This document shows positions 23,209 to 33,320 of a DNA stretch of 64,000 nt, one piece after another. Below the pieces are notes generated by a model. That model worked only from the letters and a program-made list of their open reading frames with translations. It had not been told where the DNA came from and made no database searches. Origin of the DNA: Coriolopsis trogii (taxonomy: Eukaryota > Basidiomycota > Agaricomycetes > Polyporales > Polyporaceae); assembly GCA_020543525.1 (NCBI GenBank), contig JAHYIO010000033.1:1178001-1242000 (forward strand). Reading direction: 5' to 3'. Every line of letters begins with the position of its first letter. Within the stretch, counting starts at the first letter, position 1. A program made the translations under genes and the position numbers.

Positions 23209-25525
23209 TCACCATCCACGCCTACTGTGCTCACAGGCCTCGAACCCATCCAGCAGCTGTGGTACACCATATATGAATTCGTCACCATGTCACTATGTCA
23301 TGGGGGTACAGAAATAAGGGACTTACCGTTCCATTGTGGAAGTATCGCTTCACGATGTCCAAGGTACATTGGTTGTGATTCCACGCCAGGTCCTACCGCA
23401 GAGATATCATTCTCTCGCTCGTTTTGCATGAGCGCCTCTACTCACCCCGTATTGTTGGTCGGCGATGATGATTGCGTTCGGCCACATCTTACGCGCGGTA
23501 GCCTCCGAAACTGCAAAGTAATTCCAGTAGTCTGGCCTCCGGAGGAGGACCAGAACGCGCTTGTCTGCGCTCGCTTCGTACGGTGGACCGACTGAGACGC
23601 GTTCAACGGCCCGGATGGGCCAGAGATGACAGAGGTATCGCATGGCTGGGAACACGCTCGTCCCTTACACGTCACGATCGTGTGTATGAGCATCATGAGA
23701 CGAAAGGAATTGTGATATGGGCAGCTCACCGATGAGGGGAGCACTGTGCATGTGATCGACGAGGGTCGCCTCTATGGCCTCCCGGGTGCTGCCATCGGCC
23801 GCTGGAAGATGGTCACGGAGTGCGTCTCCGCAGACCAGAGGCATCGCACTGAGTTCGAAGCTGGAACTGCTGCTCCCAGTCCGCCACCCGTTGATATGCA
23901 GGGACTGTTGAGCGCAGAAGGAACTCATCCATCTCTGTACTGAATTACCACCGCGGGCTCTGGCCTGTAAAACAGCCTGGATTTGAGTGTCGATCAGCTT
24001 AACGGAGCCTAAAGGCCGAAGGCGCTGGGCTTGATAATGGTCCCTGAGCCACAGGCAGAATGTCATTTATGGTGGTAGGTGCTTGCCAGCAGGGTTGTAC
24101 TCACTGCCATCCTGTGAGTTCGCGGGCGAGTAGCTACGATGATTTAGCTCTCTGGATAGAGCTCAAAGCTAGACCGACCCACCTCCGCCGCGTTCTCGAA
24201 ATACATCTCGTCCAGCGCTGGGTACTCGGATGAAATCTGGAATCCATCCGAGTCTTCAGCGGCCAGCCGTTTTTCGAACAAAGCAAGTGACGTGTTCGCC
24301 GACGCTATCTGTTCGGCCCAACGCTGTGGTCGTGTGTGGATCAGTAGCAGTGCAGAGACGAGTTGTAGGGTATCGCGGACCGTAAGTGCCTCATTCTCTG
24401 AATATGCGACGGGGTCGACTGGATCTTCAACGACGATTCTACCGATGCGCTGCCAAACAATGTCCAGTGAGATTGATTGCTATGAGTGGACAGTGCGACG
24501 TGAGCGTCACCTCGGGAAACACTATGATGCGCAAGGTCAGTCAGTCACAGTAATGGCGAGCGCATCCTACTGAGACGCACTTGTGAGAAGATGATTGGTC
24601 AAAACACTGCCGTGTGCTTGTGTCCACAGATTGATGGGCGAGTCGGTCCCGTCGAGAGCATCTGCAAGTGCGACCAGGTCTCGCACCGTAGCTGCTGTAC
24701 CGACATATTTGTACACCGCGCTATCGGTATTCTCGAGGCAGTAGGCAACCAGCTTCTCTTGCGCGTGAAGGAAGAACCTGATATCGTCATTGTTCTGAGC
24801 CTTTTCCCATACCATCTGGTCATTCCAGGGAGGGGCGACCCCACGTTCGGCACGGAACGTTGAATTGTAGAAAGCGATACGCTCCTCAGCGTCTTCGAAG
24901 CATCTGTCATGGACATCCAACACTTTGATATCAGACCCACATCCAAGCTGAGGAGACTTGATGCTCACCGTGGGGCTATATCTCTGTCGCGAGGCTGCCA
25001 GATCACGAGATCGTAGTCGTCGGCGACGACCAGGTCGAGCTGAGCGTTCTCGTACAAAGTCACCACGAGAGCTTGATATGGAGAGAACGAGGCCCCCAGA
25101 TACGAATAGCCTGGATATACGCAGTTTCTTTTGAGCCACGGCTCGACCCAATATGGGTTTGTAACTTACCCGCATGGTAGAAGACAGTCCCCTTGCGGGT
25201 CTTCGCGCTATGGGAGGAGAGCCTAGCAAAGCTTATGTTCGTCGCTCCAGCGGTAGGATCATGCCAATCGAGAGGTACTTGGAGGACTCCGCAATCTATG
25301 AATTCTGCGGAGAAGTCGTCGCATATAGTGAAGGGGAACGTGGGATGCGGGACAATGTTTATTGGAGGTATCTAGCCGGGATGGATTTCTGTCAGGCAGA
25401 GGAAGAGGGCAGAGTCATCGTGATCTACTTACGCTACGGTGAAAGACAGGTTGCAGTGATGCGATGGTGAACGTTGGCAGGAAAACACAGAGTCGGAGAA
25501 AAGTGTGAAGGTGGGGCAGAGCCAT
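23209..25525 (-). CDS. TAP-like alpha/beta-hydrolase, secreted, probably catalytically inactive
   Basis: Relative of tripeptidyl-aminopeptidase-type alpha/beta-hydrolases with a signal peptide (MALPHLHTFLRLCVFL...). Exons 25525-25433, 25371-25170, 25110-24969, 24903-24581, 24521-24511 (11 nt), 24449-24183, 24111-24105 (7 nt, least certain), 24008-23730, 23663-23446, 23392-23327 and 23256-23209 give 551 aa. Family landmarks are clear: CGVLQVPLDWHDP, YVGTAATVRDL, INLWTQAHGS, MFPERIGRIVVED, QRWAEQ, MPLVCGDAL, CHLWPI and QCTLDIVKRYFHNGT. The nucleophile elbow expected as G-x-S-x-G reads W-T-Q-A-H-G (Ala codon at 24617-24615). The catalytic His after YG is Asp (23392-23390). The part of the lid before LTVRDTLQ appears short. 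The whole chain stays open across eleven exons, so this looks like a maintained pseudoenzyme rather than a dead gene. Confidence 0.75.
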
Positions 25526-25842
25526 GGCTGTGAGATGTCTTTCTCAAGGCACGACTCTTTCATGGGTTATATAGCTTTGATTTCTGCGGTCAAACCTTAC
25601 ATGACTGCCAGCCCACGGCGTTGAGTCCGAGGCGATGTAGTCCAGAACGGGAGCGTGCTGCCGCGACAGGGAAGCCATGACCACGTGCACGAGGATGACA
25701 GACGCTCGAGGTGCTGCGACCACGTGACCGACGCGTCGGGGAGTGAGGGCTGAGCGCTTGGGTTGGTTGACATCGACCGCCACCGCGTCCGTCGGCCTGA
25801 TCTCGCTAACCTTCCCGTCTTCGCCCACGCCCACAGAGCGCC

Positions 25843-28458
25843 ATGTCCCGCCTCCCACGGTTGCGTTCCTCTTCTCCTGATAGACCAGGACCACCTCCAG
25901 GACCCAACATCACTCTCCGCTCGGGCCCTTCGATGGCATCAGGCTCGATGTCGACGACCAACTCGCTCAAACGCAAGGCCCAAGAGAACATCGGCGCCGA
26001 CTTGCAACCTCGCAAGCTCGCTGCTATCGCAGAGGGCAATACCAACCAGCCTCTACGTCCGTCCAAGGCTGCCCCAAACTCCAATGTACAAGCAAGTAGA
26101 CTAGGGAAAGGGCCCCCGCCGCTCACGAAACCAAGAGCTCCCGCATTGACATCCTCCACGACCGCCGCCGCTACCAGGAGAACCACGCGGGCGACAAGTG
26201 CTCCACCAAAGTCTGCGCCAGTCAAGCCACCCGCAAGGCCAACCACGAGAACTGCGTGAGTGCTTATTCTTTGTGTTGTGCGATGGGCGGGTCGTGGTGG
26301 TGGAAGGAGGGGGAAGATTTCTCGTCAAAGCCTTGCTCAAGTCATCGAGAAACAGTGCCCGCATGCATTTGCTGACGTTCCCACCATCAGATCGCGCGGG
26401 GCAGCCCCACCGACCGACCGATTCGATGTCCTTCAACAACAAATAACCAGCATCGAGGCTGCGAGAGCCGCCGATGCCGCCCGACTCGACGCCGAGCTCG
26501 CTCAAGAACGCGCCAAGCGATCCGACCTTCAAGCATCTCACGAAGCCCTCTCACGTGAACTCACAAACGCCAAGTCTCAAGAGCTTGCGCAGCGGAAAGA
26601 GCTTTTCATCGCGTCCGACGAGCTCAACACCCTCCGCCAGCGCCACGAACGCGAGATCTCCGAGCTGCAGGCTGATCTGCGGAGGAAGGATCGCGAGCTC
26701 CGCGACCTCAATGAAGACCTTCGCATGTACCAGAGCGATCTCGAGCGCGAGCGCGAGACGGTCAAGGGTCTCAAGGCCACCATAGCCCAACAAGCGACTG
26801 CTCAGCTGAGCCTGACCGCCCAGATCGGTGCTATGCAAGCAGAGAAGGCTGCCTTCCAGAGCGAGTACGATCGCACCGTCGGAACCAAGGCCGACCTGGC
26901 CATTCAACTCGAGCGTGCTCAGAAACGCATCGCTGATCTCGAGCGCGAGGCGCGGGAGGGAGAGACCGTGCGCCGGAAGCTCCACAACATGGTGCAGGAG
27001 CTCAAGGGCAACATCCGCGTCTTCTGCCGTGTCCGCCCGATCTTGCGCTCGGACATCCTTCCCGCGGCGCTCGTTGCGTCCACGTCCTCTGCGGAGATCA
27101 CGGATGGCACCAGCAGTCCCGACCCGGAAGAAGAAGCACGTCTGCGGGAAGAAGCTATGGCTCAACTCGCGTATCCCGACAAGCTCGACCACAAGGAGAT
27201 CGTCGTTCGTGCCTCAAGCGAGAGCGCCACTGGTCAGGAGCGCAAGGACGAGTGGCAATTCAGCTTTGACAGGGTGTGTACCCCTTTGTTGTCGTGACTG
27301 AAAAGTGTGCTGAGTCGATACAGGTATTCGAGCCGCACTCCTCCCAAGCCGAAGTCTTCGAAGAGATCTCGCAGCTTGCGCAGAGCTGTACGGATGGTTA
27401 CAACGTCTGCGTCTTCGCATATGGTCAGACGGGCTCCGGCAAGTCCTTCACCATGGAGGGCGGTCAGGTGCGTTGTGCATTTCCAGATATTCCAGAGTCA
27501 CAACTGAGAATCCGCAGACCGAGACGACTGCTGGTATGATCCCACGTGCAGTCGAGCAAGTCTTCCGTGTTGCCGAAGAGCTCAGGAGCAAAGGTTGGCA
27601 GTACAAGATGGAAGGCCAGTTCCTTGAGATCGTACGTCCGCTTCCCCGTCCTACAAGCTGCCGCTCGCTGACCCGCCTCTCCCGACACAGTATAACGAGA
27701 CGATCAACGACCTGCTCGGGAAAGGCGAGATCGACAAGAAGAAGCACGAGATCAAGCACGACCCGAAGACAGGCCGGACCACGGTCACGGACGTCAACGT
27801 CGTCACCCTCTCCTCCCCATCCCAAGTCCGCACGCTCCTCTCGCTCGCCGCGGGCCGGCGCACGGTCGCGGCGACGTTGATGAACGAGCGCTCGTCCCGT
27901 TCGCACTCGGTATTCACGCTCCGGATCCGGGGCGAGAACGCGCTCACTGGCGAAACGTGTGAGGGCAGCCTGAACCTGGTCGATCTCGCTGGTAGCGAGC
28001 GGCTGGAGAAGAGCGGGGCAGCGAGCGATAAAGACAGGCTGAAGGAGACGCAGAACATCAACAAGAGCTTGAGCGCGTTGGGAGATGTTATTGCTGCGCT
28101 GGGCGAGAAGGGCGAGGGGAAGAGCGATAAGCATATCCCATATAGGAACTCCAAGGTGCGTATGTGCTGCAGTGGTTGGGAGGCTGCTGGGACTGACTAG
28201 ACTTGGTGGGCATGTAGCTCACGTACTTATTGCAAAACTCGCTGAGCGGGAACTCGAAGACGTTGATGGTGCTCAACTTATCCCCTCTGGCGACTCACCT
28301 GAACGAGTCCCTCTGCTCTCTGCGGTTCGCAACCAAGGTTTGTTCGATGCCTTTGTCAGTGTGCTTTTGGATCATTCTGTCTGACTCGGTATCAATGCTT
28401 GTAGGTCAACAACACGGCGATCGGGACTGCGAAGAAACAGACGAAGCATGCCGCGTAA
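25843..28458 (+). CDS. KLPA: Kinesin-14, minus-end-directed C-terminal motor (Kar3/KlpA type)
   Basis: Spindle motor that crosslinks and slides microtubules toward minus ends. Exons 25843-26255, 26391-27273, 27324-27467, 27518-27631, 27691-28155, 28218-28337 and 28405-28458 give 730 aa. Layout: a basic, disordered microtubule-binding tail about 1-140; a long coiled coil about 150-335 ([20 protein letters not shown]...); the neck and motor start [14 protein letters not shown] near 340; P-loop GQTGSGKS near 465; switch [10 protein letters not shown]; switch [14 protein letters not shown] near 614; and the end [21 protein letters not shown]. The motor at the C-terminus and the [12 protein letters not shown] neck define kinesin-14. 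Its 3' end is the origin of the inverted duplication described at 40.7-43.8 kb. Shares a 317-bp divergent promoter with the hydrolase. Confidence 0.95.
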
Positions 28459-31400
28459 TGTTATTGTGTATAGGTTTATTCGATCTCGTCTCCACAGACC
28501 TCTCTCTTCTTTCTCCTCCGTCATCTTGATTCCCTTGACGTTCACTTTCCTACTCCTGACCTCGTCTTCTCTACGCTCCTACATACCAATGCTATTCTCG
28601 TGTACGTTAACCTCGGTGCATGCAAGCAGGTTACTCTCTGTACGATGACGTGACGCGCGCGCACTGCCATCTAACGTGAGTCGAGGAGGAGCGCATCCTA
28701 CTGTCTCTTCGGCGTCCACGTCTCGAGGTGCGAGGGCGACGATGGAAGACGCATACAGTATGATGGTGGAGTATCCGCGTAGAGCGACAAGCTCTGCGGC
28801 AGGGACTGCCTGGTGTCTTCGCACTCAGTCGACCAGGAAAGGAAGTATAGACGCCAGCGCCGACCCTGGACTTTGACGACGAACGTCGAGTAGACCCGGG
28901 TGAGCGCGACTACATATACCCAACTTCTGTGGTGCATACTGAACCCATCGTGGTCGCTCGGTCTATTCTAAGATGCGTTTCTGATCAGACTAATTGATTC
29001 TTTTACTCAGCTACATAGACGCATATATAACTTCTGGACACTGTCTCGCGTTGTCAAATCGTTTTTCAGGTACCTTCGGTAAGTGCGAGATACTGGCTGA
29101 CGTTGAACACAACACTCTCGACTCTTAGAGAGTTTAACTTCTAGCTCTGACTCCGGCAGCCGTCAGTAAGTATTCTGACGGTTGACGATGCACCTCGCAC
29201 GAAAGGTCATGGTATGTATACTATATGCAAGCAGTACAGTCTTGTGTGACGCGCTTCCTCTGTTGAGGTGGTTACATATATATGATTGCGCTCGCAGCAC
29301 ATTCGAAGGTATGCCCTCCGGTTCACTGCTTCGTCACGCTCAACAATCCACTCAGGTCTCTTGTTTGTACCTATTGTCAACAGGCCGCGCAAGCAAACGG
29401 CAACAATATCCTGTCTTCTAGGCTACTCGGGTTCGTCTGATACAGTCTTCTGTGGGACGCCTCGAGTCCTGATCCTGCATGAGATCTGGCCATCTGCAAG
29501 CTGTACGGATGCTTCGCCCTTCCACGCCACTCGAGCTACTGATGTAAGTCGCTCCATTTGGGTTCATTCTGTCTTTCTTCCGGCGCGAAGCTGAAGGATT
29601 TCCACCGCCATCACCATTGGTCCACCATACGTCCGATGAGCCAGATCCCCAGGATCTACAGCGTACCACTCTGCCGAATTTAGTTTCAAGCTGTGATGCG
29701 ACGATTCAACACGAGGGTTCCAGCCCTCTTTCCAGGCTGTACGCTGCGCCTTGGGCTGGGACATATAAGGGCTGTGTAGTACGTTTGGGGAGGAAAACAT
29801 CCTACTGCCTCCTGACATACCGCCCATCATCATACTCACCACACCGCACGATGTCCCTCCTTCCGATACAGAAGAGGAACGCGCACATTCCTAGACACGT
29901 ATGTTTCTCCGGTCGAGGGTGTGGTACTACAGCGGTCTCTTACACCCTAGGAAGCACTTCAACAGCGCCTTCAACCACTATACGGGCTCGTCACGAGTCA
30001 AATACAAGGCCGCTCGCCACCCCGGTGACAACAAGCCCTCCACATTCACTCTTGATCTTGGTGGAGAGAAGAACACTGGTCGTATTCGGAAGATGGGTCG
30101 ACGATTCAGACAAGGCGTATGTGTAACTCCGAACAACACCGTCCAATACAACGCCTCCAAGGTGTTATCACCTGGGCCTCAGAGCGACTCAGCGACTCTC
30201 TCCTCCACGTCTCCGCCATGCTATCACTGCACGGCTGACTCAAACATCAACACGAACCTGCGGTCCAGAGGAGATCACGGTGAAGAATCGCCTTGCGGGG
30301 CATCGGTGAGTCGTTCGTTGTACTCTACCACATCTTCTACTATGTCCAGACTGATGAGGTTGTCGGCAGTTCCGCCCTCCGACAACTGGACAGGCCGCCA
30401 TGTCCGGAAGTGCTACTACGAGCACCTCTGTAGCTACTGAGCCACAGCTTCAGGTGAGTCGTCCAATGTACGCTGTCCGCCACAGTTCCGCTCATCCTCG
30501 ACAAGACGCTATCGCCTCTCTCCATTGTGATGGGTCGTCCGCAGGGCAGGTTGTCAACACGACGCGGAGATTACGCTCCTCCTATCTCGCCAGCTGAGAG
30601 GATATGGGCCCCAAGCAGCGTCGACTATGTTGCGCCACAGCAACTCGACGCTTACCTCGGCCCGCCACCGGTGCCTCGAGCTGTGGTATGTCTCGTTGTG
30701 CACTTCAGCTCAATATAGTGTCAGCCTAATGTAGAGTACTCGCGAATAGACTCACTCACCCACAACAATGGTGGGAGCGCCGACGTTCCAATCCAACGAT
30801 GCACGCCGAGTCGGCCGCAGCAGCAGCACCACCACCACCAGCACTACCACCACTCAGGAGCTCATGATGGCTATGGGCACCGATGCTTCCCAGCAGCCGA
30901 CAGGTCTACTTGAGAACTTCGACTGGGCGAGCAGTTATGTCGTCGACCAGGGCATGGCGCAAGCTCAGAACCTCGCTCCATACCTTCCTCCGTCTGACGC
31001 GGGGCCGACGCGTACCACTCATTCCCGTGACCTTCCTCCGTCATGCCGCGACAAGCACAATGTCAACAGCTCGGACGACGACCCGAGTCGAGTCGGTCTA
31101 ATGGCGTACCGGCCTCCAATGTGGCGCACTCATGCTGGACCCGAGCCTGTGAAACGAGAACGATACCATCCATACCAGACACGCGCAAGTACCAGTTATT
31201 CTGTGCCGATCCATGCGCATCAGGCCCATATTCCGGAGCTGCGAAATGTCACGGCTTGCTTGGAACCTCCGAACGTGAGTGTTTGTGCAGGCCCTGCGTC
31301 GTATGGCATGCCTACCGGACTTCCACAGCATTCTGAGGAGAAGCAGTTGACGGCGCTATTCACCGGACAAGCGACAAGCAAGCCGATGTGCAGGACTTCT

Positions 31401-31510
31401 CGAAGCGGGGACGTCTCACTTTACGAGGCAGCGGCAGAGTGCCAGCTTATTGGGCTGCACGCCGCAAAGGCCGCCTCATACGCGAAGCACCTTCGTACAC
31501 AAGATCTACA
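28330..31510 (+). repeat. Left arm of a 3-kb inverted segmental duplication
   Basis: From the end of kinesin exon 6 to about 31510 this DNA reappears reverse-complemented at 43790-40690. Identity by eye is about 99% in the core (30768-31190, three or four differences in roughly 360 bp compared), about 93% around 29200-29560, and clearly lower near the kinesin end. The left arm has about 125 bp near 31190-31315 that the right arm lacks. The arm holds the kinesin 3' end and a hypothetical gene. No transposase or terminal inverted repeats were seen at its ends. Confidence 0.85.
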
Positions 31511-31571
31511 GCAAATGGCTCTGAAGTTCCGAGTCGAACAGGAGCGCTTTCGTAGGGGTGACAGTCTCTGA
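30768..31571 (+). CDS. Hypothetical protein in the left duplication arm
   Basis: Open frame of 267 codons from an ATG in good context (acaacaATGG): MVGAPTFQSNDARRVGRSSS, a Ser/Thr run, FDWASSYVVDQGMAQAQNLA, and an Arg-rich middle with KRERYHPYQTR. Several GT/AG pairs upstream (29205-30765) frame short protein-like pieces conserved in both arms, such as PPSPLVHHTSDEPDPQDLQR, FTLDLGGEKNTGRIRKMG and RRGDYAPPISPAERIWAPS. This may therefore be the last exon of a longer multi-exon gene starting near 29185-29850. I could not join those pieces with certain phases and recognise no domain. Confidence 0.4.
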   Translation: MVGAPTFQSNDARRVGRSSSTTTTSTTTTQELMMAMGTDASQQPTGLLENFDWASSYVVDQGMAQAQNLAPYLPPSDAGPTRTTHSRDLPPSCRDKHNVNSSDDDPSRVGLMAYRPPMWRTHAGPEPVKRERYHPYQTRASTSYSVPIHAHQAHIPELRNVTACLEPPNVSVCAGPASYGMPTGLPQHSEEKQLTALFTGQATSKPMCRTSRSGDVSLYEAAAECQLIGLHAAKAASYAKHLRTQDLQQMALKFRVEQERFRRGDSL

Positions 31572-32620
31572 TTACATGATACCCATATCGACATCATGCG
31601 CCTCTAGACCCCTCGTTCACCTATGATCTACGAGATCGCTCCGTTGCTTGTGTCATACAACAATTGTCCTCCACTCTGTACAGTCCTGACATTGTATCGC
31701 TGCTCATCACTAAAGACGCGCCAAGTTAGTGTGCCCGACCAAGACGGCAGCCTCGCCTGCTATGAGCATCACAAAATGATTACATTTTTGTGATACCCAT
31801 AGCGTGCGAGGTGTCGATATGGAGTTCCATGGACGAAGGCAACGGTTGGCTGAGGTGATGCGACATCTATTCGTCGATCAGCGAATCTTGAACTGTGTAC
31901 AGCGAACGAACTCACGTTCTTTTACCTAGTCAACAGCAAGCTGCTCGCCATATGTGAGCCGTCCCCCACATCGGCCCAGAGAATCGGATGTGACAAGGGC
32001 TTGGTAGGGACTTTGGGGGTTTCCGTCACGATGTTCGAACCTCGATTCGCCGCTGCAATGACAGTCAGGAGGAGATTGGAACTTAGAGAGGTGATGGGTG
32101 AGGTGTAAGATCGCTAGCTCACGATCATCGTCGATATGTGGTGATATCGGAATCTGCCGAGGTACTGTACAACACATGTCTTCCAGCCCTCCCATCCACA
32201 TCGGGCGGTTCACTGAGGCCACAACCATACAGGCTGCGTCACATGCGAAGCAACTTCATAGTAGGCAGCCTGAGGCAAAAAGAGTTAAGTCAGACCGCGT
32301 CCATAGGAGCCTGAGCGACGTAAGTCCTCATATTGTCATTATCAACGGTCTGCAAGATCGCCTTAATCTTGGCTGCGCCATACAACAGATGCTCTCTACT
32401 CGATGTGTCTTGACTTTTCATCGCTGCCTACTCACATCACTAAGAGATGTGCCAAGGTGGCCTGCCCGACCAAGGCGGTACCCTTGCCTACTATGAACTC
32501 AATAAAATAACTACGCAATTTTGTTGAACTCATACGTGCGAGGTACCGGTATGAAGATGAATAGATATAGACGAAGGTAACGGCTTCGATAAGGACCCCT
32601 GCTCATTAAGTGAACCACAC
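31480..32620 (+). repeat. Degenerate direct repeat next to the left arm
   Basis: About 400 bp at 31480-31890 recur at about 32230-32600 with roughly 65-70% identity by eye. Shared blocks are atacgcgaagcaccttcgta / atgcgaagcaacttcatagt, tgcccgaccaag, gctatgagcatcacaaaat / ctatgaactcaataaaat and cgaaggcaacgg / cgaaggtaacgg. The first unit overlaps the end of the left duplication arm, so the tandem copy is probably an older duplication of its edge. The rest of 31572-33320 has no gene I can support. Confidence 0.6.
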
Positions 32621-33320
32621 AATGACAGCAGGAATGATAGACAAAACACCGGCAGGGATCTTGGCTACCAACCCAATGTTGGGTCGCCGTTGTATTGGCT
32701 GTCAAGCGGCTTGAATGCGAGATAGCAAATTGCCACGAGGCGACTTTGAGTGGTATGTAGGTGCAAGTGCATAAGGTAGCCGGTATCTACCGAGGTGCTA
32801 TACAACCTTATACAACACATCGCAAGAGCCGCTTCTTCGACGGTCTATACATAGACATGGGGCGACGCGCTGGCTGCTACAACTTTAATACGAGCATGTG
32901 ATATCACCCCGTCGTGAAGCATATTCATTCACAAAAAGACGCCGACTTTCGTCGAGTTGTAAATTGGATGTTTGTGCCGCATGCGCAGGACGTTGATTTG
33001 CCCTCAAAGTGGATATATGATCGTCCAGTGCGTGGGGAGACATGTCGCCGACAGCGGCGTGGCCCATGGAAATCTTCGGAATCCAAAAAACCACGCCACA
33101 CTCATGCGCCACTTGTTCGTGTTCGATCTGCCGAGATACTACTACTGCACAGTAACATACTGTAGGCTTCCCCACCAGCCAACGTTCTGGTCAAGACGGG
33201 CCCATGGAGAGGGCAAAGTCGTACAAGCTGGCCTGTTCGTAATCATAAGCCAATAAATGCCCTCTGGATATGCTATATCATACCTCAAAAGAGACCCAAC
33301 GAACCGGACGGATTCCCGGC

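Noticed and set aside
29617..30440. Overlapping 170-codon frames in three phases in the left duplication arm
   Set aside because: Both arms are so similar that conservation of a frame cannot distinguish coding from non-coding; not listed as separate genes, only noted as possible upstream exons.
28330..31510. A DNA transposon as the cause of the inverted arms
   Set aside because: No transposase, terminal inverted repeat or target-site duplication at the arm ends, and one end lies inside a host gene; segmental duplication fits better.
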